Position numbers and translations under genes: made by a program. From a virus, in IMG/VR virus record IMGVR_UViG_3300017752_000026, positions 1 through 46,147 of that record: a DNA stretch of 46,147 bases; one strand, written 5' to 3'. This document shows positions 13,370 to 20,479 of the stretch, piece by piece (positions within the stretch are counted from its first letter, which is position 1; every line of letters begins with the position of its first letter). The notes beneath the pieces were generated by a model, which did not search any database, had not been told where the DNA came from, and saw nothing but the letters and a program-made list of their open reading frames with translations.

Positions 13370-13538
13370 GTTCTTTCTCCCATACGCGCCATTCGATAAT
13401 GCCGATCTTTTCCTGGATCCAACCAATCATTGCAGCCATACCAACTTGTGCACCATGTCGTTCGCCACGGCGATATCCAATATAATATGCAATCGCAAGT
13501 GATACCATTGCTACAATCGTGTGAGTAATTACATCCAT
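13332..13538 (-). CDS. One-pass membrane protein, candidate inner-membrane spanin
   Basis: The 68-residue product has an N-terminal membrane segment (MDVITHTIVAMVSLAIAYYI) followed by a basic stop (GYRRGERHG) and a helix ending ELEEAAANDAADE. Size and topology fit a very short Rz-like protein. Basic residues directly after the helix would, by the positive-inside rule, favour a cytoplasmic C-terminus, which argues against the spanin reading. The 38-base out-of-frame overlap with a lipoprotein gene argues for it. A late promoter motif at 13600-13607 lies about 60 bases upstream. Confidence 0.55.
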   Translation of the reverse strand: MDVITHTIVAMVSLAIAYYIGYRRGERHGAQVGMAAMIGWIQEKIGIIEWRVWEKELEEAAANDAADE

Positions 13539-13720
13539 TCGCCTAATCTCCGCATTTTGTTGATTTTATATTCAGCGTGTTGTTGTTTCAACCACTTTTT
13601 ATTTATATCGATATATCGATCGAACTCAAGTGGATCTTCCTGCCAGTCACTGCGTTCAACGATATTGTCGAACCACATACCCTTACAGAAATCTAAAAAC
13701 TCATTTTCCCACGATCTCAT
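13529..13720 (-). CDS. Hypothetical protein, 63 aa
   Basis: I start at the ATG at 13720 (MRSWENEFLDFCKGMWFDNI), with AAGG upstream and a 20-base overlap with the HAD gene. The product is tryptophan- and charge-rich (LEFDRYIDINKKWLKQQHAE), helical, and unrecognised. A TATAAATA motif falls inside its coding sequence. Confidence 0.6.
   Translation of the reverse strand: MRSWENEFLDFCKGMWFDNIVERSDWQEDPLEFDRYIDINKKWLKQQHAEYKINKMRRLGEWM
13600..13607 (-). promoter_or_regulatory. T4-type late promoter motif (TATAAATA)
   Basis: A perfect TATAAATA on the minus strand, about 62 bases upstream of the candidate spanin pair. Late expression would suit lysis genes. It lies inside a coding sequence, so chance is possible. 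Confidence 0.4.
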
Positions 13721-14312
13721 TGTAAATACCTTCCCAGTTCTTGACCACTTTGAAGTCACCTTTAGCCTTCAAACTATGACCATGCTCCATTAAGATAGCA
13801 TCATATCCGACATCTGCTCCCAATTGAGCATTCACCACTTTATCCTCGATCCAATAACAACCCTGATATTTATCAAGTAGATTGATTAAGACCTCATCTT
13901 TATCAGCACCAGTGTCAAGGCAGATAACATCTTCGAATGTATTCTTACCGAACAACTTAGCCAAGTTCCGCTTCCGTAGTTTCTGAGCATACGGATCGAG
14001 CGACAGGCTTGTCACAGCGATGAACTTATACTTATGCTTCTCATGTAGCAGCTTGACGTAATACTGCGCATCCCGCATAGGCGGCAGGAAGCCGATAGCA
14101 GCAGATGCATTAAACTGCCGAACAAGCTGGTCAGATACTGGTTTAGTAATACCGAACCGCTTATCTACACCATACTTATATTGATAGCCATCTGCAAGAG
14201 TATGACCCATATGCTCCATCCAGACTACGAAACTCTCTTCCCAGTCTAGAACCACACCGTCAATATCAGTGAGTATATACTTCGTCTTCAAACCATTCAT
14301 ATAAGTCATCAT
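13701..14312 (-). CDS. HAD-superfamily phosphatase
   Basis: The 203-residue product carries HAD motif I as LTDIDGVVLDWE (D16 and D18 by this start), motif II as a strand ending IAVTSLS, a lysine region KLRKRNLAKLFG, and motif III/IV-like CYWIEDKVVNAQLGAD (E-D in place of the usual D-D). This matches small phage 5'-nucleotidase-like HAD enzymes that dephosphorylate nucleotides or polynucleotide ends. The ATG has AAAGGAAATTA upstream although it overlaps the previous gene by 47 bases. Substrate unknown. Confidence 0.75.
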   Translation of the reverse strand: MMTYMNGLKTKYILTDIDGVVLDWEESFVVWMEHMGHTLADGYQYKYGVDKRFGITKPVSDQLVRQFNASAAIGFLPPMRDAQYYVKLLHEKHKYKFIAVTSLSLDPYAQKLRKRNLAKLFGKNTFEDVICLDTGADKDEVLINLLDKYQGCYWIEDKVVNAQLGADVGYDAILMEHGHSLKAKGDFKVVKNWEGIYNEIVGK

Positions 14313-14484
14313 TAATTTCCTTTAACATTTCTTCTGCCATACGGACAATATCCTCGATCATACCACTATCACCGAACTGTTCAACTATAGCATCGAGGAC
14401 TTTGCTACTATCGGTGTTGTAATTGATACAAACTGTATCCATTACTGCTTTTTCTAAGTCGGTATAAAAACTACGCATTCTCAT
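14266..14484 (-). CDS. Hypothetical acidic protein, 72 aa
   Basis: A mostly helical acidic protein (SSKVLDAIVEQFGDSGMIED, ending YEWFEDEVYTH). There is no recognised domain. It overlaps both neighbours (14 and 47 bases). It is the second gene after the promoter at 14685-14713. Confidence 0.6.
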   Translation of the reverse strand: MRMRSFYTDLEKAVMDTVCINYNTDSSKVLDAIVEQFGDSGMIEDIVRMAEEMLKEINDDLYEWFEDEVYTH

Positions 14485-14656
14485 AACCTTTCACGCTATG
14501 CTTGACAACATTATTTTTCAACTCGCGACCTTCAAGGACACGACGGCGAACGAAATGCATAGCGTCATCCATGACCTGCTCTAAAGAAGCGGCAGAAATG
14601 ACTTTTGCTCCAGTAGAGCCGTCTTCGAAATTAATAGTAATATCTGCATTAAACAT
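14471..14656 (-). CDS. Hypothetical protein, 61 aa
   Basis: Start at the ATG at 14656 (MFNADITINFEDGSTGAKVI), with GAAAGGAACTTGTT upstream; the in-frame opening at 14674 falls next to the transcription start. It is a small alpha/beta protein with a central helix (SLEQVMDDAMHFVRRRVLEG). First gene of an early unit. Confidence 0.65.
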   Translation of the reverse strand: MFNADITINFEDGSTGAKVISAASLEQVMDDAMHFVRRRVLEGRELKNNVVKHSVKGYENA

Positions 14657-14684
14657 AACAAGTTCCTTTCTCAAGTTATACCTT

Positions 14685-14713
14685 ATTATGGCATATAATT
14701 ACGAAAATGTCAA
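14685..14713 (-). promoter_or_regulatory. Early sigma70-like promoter
   Basis: Minus strand: TTGACA at 14713-14708, 17-base spacer, CATAAT at 14690-14685. Drives 14656-14266 and onward. It is back to back with the plus-strand late promoter at 14727-14734. Confidence 0.75.
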
Positions 14714-14726
14714 GTAAAAAACGACA

Positions 14727-14734
14727 TATAAATA
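14727..14734 (+). promoter_or_regulatory. Plus-strand late promoter motif (TATAAATA)
   Basis: A perfect TATAAATA on the plus strand, 42 bases upstream of the only plus-strand protein gene in the window (14777-15301). The placement suggests the gene is expressed late. Confidence 0.65.
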
Positions 14735-14776
14735 CGTTACATATCAATGACTTAACATTTTTTTTTGAGATTTATA

Positions 14777-15301
14777 ATGGTAAACACTAGAGCATCCCGT
14801 TTTTTTGCTTTTAAAACTCGCGATGAATACTGGATTGTTGATGAAAAGTCATTACAAGAAGTTCCTAAACCACGCGAGATGCTGATCAAGTTCTCAACAG
14901 TAGAAGCTGTTCGAGACTATGTCATCACACAAAATAAAATCGATTTACCGATCGTTGATAGATGTCGCGACAGGACAGGTTGGCATACACCAGAAGGCAG
15001 AGAGCGCATCCGTCAAGCGAAGTTGGGTGATAAACATCCACATAAAAATGGTCTCACTGAAACTCATAAAAATAAGATCAGTGAGACCATGACTGGGACG
15101 AGGCGCGGCGAGTTTAATCCTATGTATGGTAGGAGACACTCATCAGAGACTATTGCGAAGATTCGTCAGAAAGCATTTGAACGACCTAAAAAGAAATGGT
15201 GTGTCGAGCCAAACGGCAAAAATCATCTGATTAACGCAACTGAGGAATTACCAGAAGATTGGCAATGGGGTCGCTTTTACGATCCCTACAGACCTACTTA
15301 G
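14777..15301 (+). CDS. NUMOD3-repeat protein, nuclease-derived
   Basis: The only protein gene on the plus strand. The 174-residue product has an unrecognised N-terminal 65 residues (FFAFKTRDEYWIVDEKSLQE) and then repeats of the NUMOD3 DNA-binding type found in homing endonucleases: GRERIRQAKLGDKHPHKNGL, ETHKNKISETMTGTRRGEFN, then NPMYGRRHSSETIAKIRQKA. It ends with a WCVEPNGKNHLIN / WQWGRFYDPYRP tail often seen after NUMOD repeats. No GIY-YIG or HNH catalytic block is visible, so it is probably a degenerate or non-cutting relative. The start is the ATG at 14777; a TTG 12 bases earlier is less likely. It converges on and overlaps the 15294-15788 gene by eight bases with no terminator between. 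Confidence 0.75.
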   Translation: MVNTRASRFFAFKTRDEYWIVDEKSLQEVPKPREMLIKFSTVEAVRDYVITQNKIDLPIVDRCRDRTGWHTPEGRERIRQAKLGDKHPHKNGLTETHKNKISETMTGTRRGEFNPMYGRRHSSETIAKIRQKAFERPKKKWCVEPNGKNHLINATEELPEDWQWGRFYDPYRPT

Positions 15302-15788
15302 TAGTTGCCTTTTTCTTCCGTGTCTTCTTAACTGGCTTGTTATATTCCTCGATACCGAGATCCTTCAACAGTTTCTCGAGTTTCGGATACATCTTCAGCA
15401 AAGTGCCATCTTTCACAGCAGTCAGAATTGCAGCTTCCTTATGATGCAAACCTTCTAGGATTTGAACCCAGTTCATTTCCTGCTTCCATGTTGGCAGATT
15501 TCTGAGGTTGCCATTAGGATCGAGGAATGTTTGAATGCGACGCCACTCCATCTGAATAGATGCATCACCCATGCCATCAGGAATATCTTTATCGATTTTC
15601 ACAGTTTCGGGCATACCTTCAGGCAGACCCCACTCAACTTTCTCAGCACCGACACCGATACGAACCAATGGCACAACAGTTTGATTGATAGAAGCCCACT
15701 CTTTCAAGCGAGCAATCTGCTCATCTTTACTCTTTGCTTCGAAGACATAATCGAAGCCTTCATTTGCTTGTCTAAACTTTCTTGCCAT
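15294..15788 (-). CDS. Conserved marine T4-like phage protein (DUF6433-like)
   Basis: A 164-residue protein starting MARKFRQANEGFDYVFEAKS. It has a conserved-looking middle (VPLVRIGVGAEKVEWGLPEG, then LPTWKQEMNWVQILEGLHHK) and a lysine-rich tail (VKKTRKKKATTK). From memory it matches a family found next to RNase H in marine T4-like phages. The length, basic tail and replication-gene setting would suit a DNA- or replisome-binding accessory, but there is no direct motif for a helicase loader. Start and the upstream 57-aa gene stop share TAATG. Confidence 0.7.
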   Translation of the reverse strand: MARKFRQANEGFDYVFEAKSKDEQIARLKEWASINQTVVPLVRIGVGAEKVEWGLPEGMPETVKIDKDIPDGMGDASIQMEWRRIQTFLDPNGNLRNLPTWKQEMNWVQILEGLHHKEAAILTAVKDGTLLKMYPKLEKLLKDLGIEEYNKPVKKTRKKKATTK

Positions 15789-15961
15789 TATACGCTCTCA
15801 CTATGATAATTATCTACATAACCATTCTTAGATTCAGGAATGTATTTACGAGTGTAAGTTTTCTTCATCAGTTTTTTGTCCTGCCACTCATACACGACAT
15901 ACTGCTCAGACGAAAGGTTTTTGCAACGTGTTTCATCATATTCTTCAAATGGATTGTTCAT
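15788..15961 (-). CDS. Hypothetical protein, 57 aa
   Basis: ATG at 15961-15959 overlaps the TAA of the RNase H gene (TAATG), and its own TAA overlaps the next ATG in the same way. The product (MNNPFEEYDETRCKNLSSEQ...) is charged with a lysine-rich middle (WQDKKLMKKTYTRKY). Perfect stop-start coupling on both sides makes it a confident small gene. Function unknown. Confidence 0.7.
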   Translation of the reverse strand: MNNPFEEYDETRCKNLSSEQYVVYEWQDKKLMKKTYTRKYIPESKNGYVDNYHSESV

Positions 15962-16845
15962 TAAAAGTCCTCCGCGACTTCCATCATATTTCTCAACCGA
16001 TATTTTACAAAATAATTCAGCAATTGGGCACGGCTCTTACCTTTTTGCTTCTCATAACTACTTATAACAGAGTCTTTGATCTCTTGCGGAGTCATTGACA
16101 AATCAACAAGCTGTTTGTTACGATTGTATCCAGATGCCATCTCACTTGTAATGAAATCTTCTGGCTTTTGTTTCTTCCACTCTGAAAGTAGGTTCTTGCG
16201 AATGGGTTTCTGTCGCTTACCATCTGTAACAAACGTGTCATCAGCACTTAGGATGTTAGGAACACCATCGCCCTTATCACCACTGATAATATGCTCCATC
16301 AATACTTCTTGTGGAGAGTCTGTCAATTTCACCATTTTCTTCTTCATTGGTGAATATTGAGCGACATTATCCCACTTCTGTAACTGTTGGAAATCATGGT
16401 CTCCCGAGACAATCAAAAACTTCTCAGGCATCCCACCAAACAATCCCTGTTCAGCAGATGTCTGACTATATTCAGCGAGTGCACCAATCACGTCATCCGC
16501 CTCAGCACCCTCGACATCAATGACTGGGTAAGGCATAAACTCATCCAACTCATTTCTGATTTGATGTAGAGCATCAAAGATAGACGACCAATCATGTCCA
16601 CTGGCATCACGTGCTTTCTTACGAGCAGCCTTGTAATAAGGATAGACCTCGCGCCGCCAGTAATGACGATTGTCGCAAGCAATTACAATTTCACCCCATT
16701 CACTGCCAAACCGATTACGGTAGCTGCGAATCTGGTTCAATATCATATGTCGTAGCAGGTCGACATTCATTTCGACTCCTGGACGCCCACGAGTCTCTGC
16801 CATAAAGTTAGAAATGAAAGTCTGGTTGTAATCAATAACAATCAT
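15961..16845 (-). CDS. rnh: T4-type RNase H / 5'-3' flap exonuclease
   Basis: The 294-residue protein belongs to the FEN/T4 RNase H family (T4 protein 305 residues), which removes RNA primers and flaps during lagging-strand synthesis. The N-terminal acidic strand is MIVIDYNQTF (D5). GEIVIACDNRHYWRREVYPYYK holds the second metal aspartate and the basic YK-R cluster. IDVEGAEADDVIG is the E-x-E/A-D-D metal site, and LIVSGDHDFQQLQ the last aspartates. ISGDKGDGVPNI is the helix-hairpin-helix that grips DNA. It overlaps the upstream gene by four bases, in a replication-linked group. Confidence 0.9.
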   Translation of the reverse strand: MIVIDYNQTFISNFMAETRGRPGVEMNVDLLRHMILNQIRSYRNRFGSEWGEIVIACDNRHYWRREVYPYYKAARKKARDASGHDWSSIFDALHQIRNELDEFMPYPVIDVEGAEADDVIGALAEYSQTSAEQGLFGGMPEKFLIVSGDHDFQQLQKWDNVAQYSPMKKKMVKLTDSPQEVLMEHIISGDKGDGVPNILSADDTFVTDGKRQKPIRKNLLSEWKKQKPEDFITSEMASGYNRNKQLVDLSMTPQEIKDSVISSYEKQKGKSRAQLLNYFVKYRLRNMMEVAEDF

Positions 16846-17348
16846 ACCTCATCCTCCTCTGGTTCATAACCCCAGCGATAACCGAGGTCTGGGTAGAAGA
16901 CACCATGTTGACGTTTGGGCTCACCATGCTCATCATAAGCTAGGGCGAGACAACGCCACTTAATTTTCATATCCATGTCTTCACCATAAAAATTATCACA
17001 CCAATCACCATCCCGAAGATACTTATTCATATTGCGGATGTATGCTTCGAGGCTCTTCACCTCAGCATGAGCACCTTTGACACCACGGCGGTCTTCAGCA
17101 CGAGCATCTTTTAGTTTCTCTTGATTGGTCTTAATCCAACTCTTTACCTTATTGAATGAGAGATGGTGTTCATCATCTAACTGAAGAACTTTCTCACAGA
17201 CATTTTTAGGTTGGGAAGGATTGGCAGCAGCACGAGCGGCTCGCGCTTTAGCTAACCTCTCGACTGCTGCTGCTTTTTGTTCAGGCGTCATAGGTTTACG
17301 ACGCTTGCGGGATTTCCTCCGCTCGAACGGTTTTGGTTCTTTTGCCAT
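16842..17348 (-). CDS. Conserved phage protein with basic N-terminus
   Basis: A 168-residue protein with a very basic, alanine-rich N-terminal 45 residues (KPFERRKSRKRRKPMTPEQK, AAAVERLAKARAARAAANPS) and then a folded part with WIKTNQEKLKDARAEDRRG, WCDNFYGEDMDMKIKWRCLA and a final YPDLGYRWGYEPEEDE. The basic arm suggests nucleic-acid binding. I know of similar proteins upstream of RNase H in marine T4-like phages but no function. Driven by the promoter at 17377-17405. Confidence 0.7.
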   Translation of the reverse strand: MAKEPKPFERRKSRKRRKPMTPEQKAAAVERLAKARAARAAANPSQPKNVCEKVLQLDDEHHLSFNKVKSWIKTNQEKLKDARAEDRRGVKGAHAEVKSLEAYIRNMNKYLRDGDWCDNFYGEDMDMKIKWRCLALAYDEHGEPKRQHGVFYPDLGYRWGYEPEEDEV

Positions 17349-17376
17349 AATGGACTTCTCCTATAATCATACTACC

Positions 17377-17405
17377 AGTATATATCATAGGTTTCAAAAT
17401 GTCAA
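17377..17405 (-). promoter_or_regulatory. Early sigma70-like promoter
   Basis: Minus strand: TTGACA at 17405-17400, 17-base spacer, TATACT at 17382-17377. Drives the group 17348-15294, which includes RNase H. Confidence 0.75.
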
Positions 17406-17410
17406 GAAGA

Positions 17411-17632
17411 TTATGCAACTTTTTTGATGCGATCTACAACGATTGTGCGCCAACCTTGCTTATCGACATCAAAAACGACCAAGTTGGTCTCTGATGCTTT
17501 TGTTTTACCGCCTTTAGTTTCAGGAACAACGGTTTCCTGTAAAGTGGCATTCATGACACGCTCTGTGCCATCAAGTTTGTCGAAGGTAATTTCAACAACA
17601 CGGTTTTCAAGTTCTTTTACAATATCAGTCAT
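17411..17632 (-). CDS. Small SH3-barrel-like protein (DUF2693-like), 73 aa
   Basis: Start at the ATG at 17632 (MTDIVKELENRVVEITFDKL). The sequence is a run of short strands: VVEITFDKLDGTERVMNATL, NLVVFDVDKQGWRTIVVDRI. The W-R-T-I ending is typical of small SH3-like barrels annotated DUF2693 in phages. In T4-like phages such proteins accompany early genes; binding to nucleic acid or a host protein is a guess. It is a single-gene unit between two promoters. Confidence 0.7.
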   Translation of the reverse strand: MTDIVKELENRVVEITFDKLDGTERVMNATLQETVVPETKGGKTKASETNLVVFDVDKQGWRTIVVDRIKKVA

Positions 17633-17659
17633 ATTATACTCCATAATTAACTATACCTC

Positions 17660-17688
17660 ATATTATCTCAGTAATTCACAAATGTCAA
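17660..17688 (-). promoter_or_regulatory. Early sigma70-like promoter
   Basis: Minus strand: TTGACA at 17688-17683, 17-base spacer, TAATAT at 17665-17660, with an A run upstream. It overlaps the stop of the membrane protein gene at 17685 and drives 17632-17411. Confidence 0.75.
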
Positions 17689-18626
17689 GATCTTTTTTTA
17701 TCGATGAGCCATTCAAGATCTTTGAGTTTCTTACGATCTGATGGGTTCAACGTCTCACCGTCAGCAAGTTTGGCGAGCAACTCTTTATCTTCTTCCATCA
17801 CTTGCTCTACAACAGGAAGTAGATCTTCAGTCTCGGTGACTGTTTCATCGAGAGACATAAACTCAATGCGTTTACCTGTAGCATAATTTAGCTGCATGTT
17901 AGCTGCAATCACAAGTAGAATGGCGAGTGGATCAAACACCAGCACGAGCATAATGATGACTGCCCTTACCGCTTCTTCAAGGTTTTCCCTGCCGTCTTCG
18001 TAAATGAGGTCTGCGATGTATTTGATTGGACCAACCTCGACCTCGAATGCGCGAACCTCAGCAGACATCTCAGAGCGTTTATCATACAATACATCATTAT
18101 CGGCTTCAGCTTCGTCAATGATAGCACGCATGGCAACACGTTCTTCTGCCTGCTCCTTACGAGCATCTAGACCACGAGTGACATATCCAAGTTCCGTGTA
18201 TCTATCAAGAGTTGCATCGAAATTATCAAGAGTTGATTGAGCACGAGCAATTGCCTTGTCATTAGATGCGATACGGATATCTAATCTCTCGATCTTGGCT
18301 GTTGCGTCTCCACTTTCTACTCCCTGATCAATATGTGCTTTAGATAGGAATCCAAAGATACCCATAGATGTAATGATCGACAGCACTGCCACTGCTGGCA
18401 CAAAATATGCCTTCATGAGCAGGTTGGCTCGTTCCCAGTTTTGATACAACCATGAGGCTGTAACCAGTTTAGCAATCTCTAAGACTACGCCCATAGCAAG
18501 AATAGACATTGCAGCTGCTGGGAAAATCGCCATAAGACCGACAATCGAGAAGTAACCAGCGACTGCCGATACTCCGAGAGCAGATGCGAATAATAATGCT
18601 ACATATCCCATGATTTTGGTTTCCAA
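17685..18626 (-). CDS. Four-pass membrane protein with coiled coil
   Basis: The 313-residue protein has three N-terminal membrane helices (about 6-27, 29-50 and 72-95), then a long charged helical stretch (about 100-205: IERLDIRIASNDKAIARAQS, KRSEMSAEVRAFEVEV) that should form a coiled coil. A fourth helix follows near 218-240 (AVIIMLVLVFDPLAILLVIA) and an acidic C-terminus. Comparable proteins occur in marine T4-like phages; their role is unknown. An internal ATG (MGYVALL) five codons in is a possible alternative start. The first helices contain VVLEIAKLV, a polar patch inside the membrane. Confidence 0.72.
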   Translation of the reverse strand: METKIMGYVALLFASALGVSAVAGYFSIVGLMAIFPAAAMSILAMGVVLEIAKLVTASWLYQNWERANLLMKAYFVPAVAVLSIITSMGIFGFLSKAHIDQGVESGDATAKIERLDIRIASNDKAIARAQSTLDNFDATLDRYTELGYVTRGLDARKEQAEERVAMRAIIDEAEADNDVLYDKRSEMSAEVRAFEVEVGPIKYIADLIYEDGRENLEEAVRAVIIMLVLVFDPLAILLVIAANMQLNYATGKRIEFMSLDETVTETEDLLPVVEQVMEEDKELLAKLADGETLNPSDRKKLKDLEWLIDKKRS

Positions 18627-18940
18627 TCTAGAGGTTCAAAGTCCGCAAGCGGTTCTTTGTTTAGTCGTATATTTAACATAGAGTTGAGGCATTTCGGGTC
18701 TTTCCGTTGCTGCCATTGCAATAGAAACTCCTGCATTTTTGCCCAAGACTTCTTCTCGAACTCAGCGATAGTTTCTTTCTGTAATTCACCTTCGTATTGT
18801 AGAACAGCTTTTCCGCTGCCATAATACTTCTCATAAAGTTTTTGCGGTTTTCCCGAATAGCCAATATAATAATCGCCATTCGGGAAATAAGTGCAATATA
18901 CTCGGTGAACCTTTTTCTCTTTAGGTTTCCGTTTTGCCAT
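18599..18940 (-). CDS. Probable GIY-YIG-like protein, 113 aa
   Basis: After a basic start (MAKRKPKEKKVH), RVYCTYFPNGDYYIGYSGKP gives the two strands of a GIY-YIG domain (V-Y, then Y-Y-I-G eleven residues later). YYGSGKAV follows, as in phage GIY-YIG proteins, with a glutamate (QEFLLQ) and a late N-S-M-L-N. It is a bare domain without DNA-binding repeats. I am fairly but not fully sure of the fold. It overlaps the membrane protein gene by 28 bases. Confidence 0.6.
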   Translation of the reverse strand: MAKRKPKEKKVHRVYCTYFPNGDYYIGYSGKPQKLYEKYYGSGKAVLQYEGELQKETIAEFEKKSWAKMQEFLLQWQQRKDPKCLNSMLNIRLNKEPLADFEPLDWKPKSWDM

Positions 18941-18947
18941 ACATTAT

Positions 18948-19316
18948 TTATTCGTATGGAACGGCGTGTCCTTCTTTCAATAGTGTATCGTTCAAAGATT
19001 TCCACTCGATATTTTTATCGTCAGTTGGTTTGAAAGAGTAAAATAATTCAGCTAATATTCTGCCGTTCTTAACCTTACCCTCTTTTTTAGTTTTGATGAT
19101 ACACTTTTTGCCTTCAGGGATGCGCGACTTACAATAGTTTAATGTAAGTTGTGCTGCCCTTTTCTCATCTTCATCTTTAGTTCTCAAATCGGGAACGGTG
19201 ATACCTTGTAATCTTACACGTTGTTCTCTCAAGACAACTCCGAACCCTAAATCTATATCAACATCACACGTATCACCATCTACCCAATAAGACAATGTAG
19301 CGTTATATTCATACAT
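18948..19316 (-). CDS. Staphylococcal-nuclease-like (thermonuclease) protein
   Basis: Start at the ATG at 19316 (MYEYNATLSYW), with GGGGAAG upstream, overlapping the stop of the zinc-ribbon gene. The 122-residue product shows WVDGDTCDVDIDLGFGV (the calcium-binding D-G-D-T loop), VRLQGITVPDLR (the R-x-x-G-I/V-x-x-P motif with catalytic arginine), and a late L-L-x-E-G-H-A-V. These are the marks of the SNase fold, a phosphodiesterase for DNA and RNA. The second catalytic glutamate-arginine pair is less clear (T-K-D-E-D-E-K-R-A-A). There is no signal peptide, so it acts inside the cell. Host DNA degradation for nucleotide salvage would fit its place beside nrdB. Confidence 0.78.
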   Translation of the reverse strand: MYEYNATLSYWVDGDTCDVDIDLGFGVVLREQRVRLQGITVPDLRTKDEDEKRAAQLTLNYCKSRIPEGKKCIIKTKKEGKVKNGRILAELFYSFKPTDDKNIEWKSLNDTLLKEGHAVPYE

Positions 19317-19485
19317 CGTATTCTTCCCCGTAATCAAGTTCGAGTTCTTCCTCGATGTCTAACTCGTCACCACAAAATGGGCAGTTTGTGACAGGATAAT
19401 AATTTGAGTCCATATCATGCTCAACCCAAAAAAGGGCATCACAAGAGGAACATTCACAGCGTTGATTTGTTTTTGGTTTAGCCAT
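19309..19485 (-). CDS. Small zinc-ribbon protein, 58 aa
   Basis: Start at the ATG at 19485 (MAKPKTNQRCECSSC), with AAAGGAAAGAAT upstream. The product has CECSSC (residues 10-15) and CPFC (about 35-38) with a strand between, a zinc ribbon, followed by an acidic tail (DIEEELELDYGEEYD). Function unknown; acidic-tailed zinc ribbons in phages sometimes bind RNA polymerase or nucleases. It lies between nrdB and the SNase gene. Confidence 0.7.
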   Translation of the reverse strand: MAKPKTNQRCECSSCDALFWVEHDMDSNYYPVTNCPFCGDELDIEEELELDYGEEYDV

Positions 19486-19495
19486 ATTCTTTCCT

Positions 19496-20479
19496 TTATG
19501 CGGCTGAACCCCATACATCTTGCCAATCACCCTTCAATGCACCACGTGCATAGTCGGTTGCTCTGTTTTCAAAAAAGTTTGTATGTGTCGGAGCGTTAAT
19601 CATCTCCTCCACCCACGGCAATGGGTTCTTTTTGACTTTGAAAATACCCTTGAGACCAAGACTGATCAGTCGACGGTCACAAATGTATCTAATATATTTC
19701 TTAACTTCTGCTGAGGTTAAGTCTTCCATCTCACCCATAGCGAATGCGAGGTCGATAAACTTGTCTTCGAGTTCAACCATTTTCTCGGCAATGCTATAAA
19801 TCTTACCTTTGAGGTCATCATTCCAGATCTCAAGATTTTCTTCAACATATGTGCGGAACAACATAATCATTGACTCAGCATGTTGTGTTTCGTCAACGAT
19901 TGACCAAGTAACAATTTGACCCATGCCTTTCATCTTACCGTGGCGTGGGAAGTTCAGGAGCATAATAAATGATGAGAATAATTGCATACCTTCAGTGAAT
20001 GCAGAGAATGCAGCAATGTTAGTCGCTACAGTTTTCTTATCCTGATCAGCGTTAGACATTTCCATGAAATATTCATGTTTGTCTTTCATAGCTTCGTATT
20101 CTAGGAACTCGCTGTATGTTGACTCAGGCATACCCAGCGTTTCAATAAGGTGTGAGTAGGCAGCAACGTGTAGTGCTTCACGAGCAGCAAAGCCAGCCAG
20201 CATCATACGAACTTCAGGCTGCGGGAAGTGTGGCAGGTAGTTGGTAACATAACCGCCAGCAACATCGATGTCACCCTGTGTGAAGAAACGGAAAATGTTT
20301 GTGAGAAATGATTTCTCATGGTCTTGAAGTTTGTTTTTCCAGTCTTTAACATCTTCAGCCATTGGCACTTCAGTATGCAGCCAGTGTGACTGTTCATGCT
20401 TCAGCCATGCTTCGTATGCCCATGGATAGTTAAAAGGTTTAAAGTAGTCGCGTTCGTCTTGCAGGTTTAATTTAGACAT
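19496..20479 (-). CDS. nrdB: Ribonucleotide reductase small subunit (class I)
   Basis: A 327-residue beta subunit holding the diiron-tyrosyl cofactor. The iron ligands are visible as an acidic residue in TQGDIDVAGG, E-x2-H in AAREALHVAAYSH (with a tyrosine four residues after the histidine in the radical position), a glutamate in FTEGMQLF, and E-x2-H in VDETQHAES. It forms the nrdB end of a nucleotide operon with NrdA, glutaredoxin and ThyX. It overlaps the methyltransferase gene by eight bases. The C-terminus (RGALKGDWQDVWGSAA) is the peptide that normally docks on NrdA. Confidence 0.95.
   Translation of the reverse strand: MSKLNLQDERDYFKPFNYPWAYEAWLKHEQSHWLHTEVPMAEDVKDWKNKLQDHEKSFLTNIFRFFTQGDIDVAGGYVTNYLPHFPQPEVRMMLAGFAAREALHVAAYSHLIETLGMPESTYSEFLEYEAMKDKHEYFMEMSNADQDKKTVATNIAAFSAFTEGMQLFSSFIMLLNFPRHGKMKGMGQIVTWSIVDETQHAESMIMLFRTYVEENLEIWNDDLKGKIYSIAEKMVELEDKFIDLAFAMGEMEDLTSAEVKKYIRYICDRRLISLGLKGIFKVKKNPLPWVEEMINAPTHTNFFENRATDYARGALKGDWQDVWGSAA

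Noticed and set aside
15294-15788. T4 gp59-type helicase loader
   Set aside because: The place beside RNase H is suggestive, but the sequence shows none of the gp59 features I know, so I call it only a conserved phage protein.
18948-19337. Longer SNase start at 19337
   Set aside because: The GGGGAAG ribosome site and stop overlap support the ATG at 19316.
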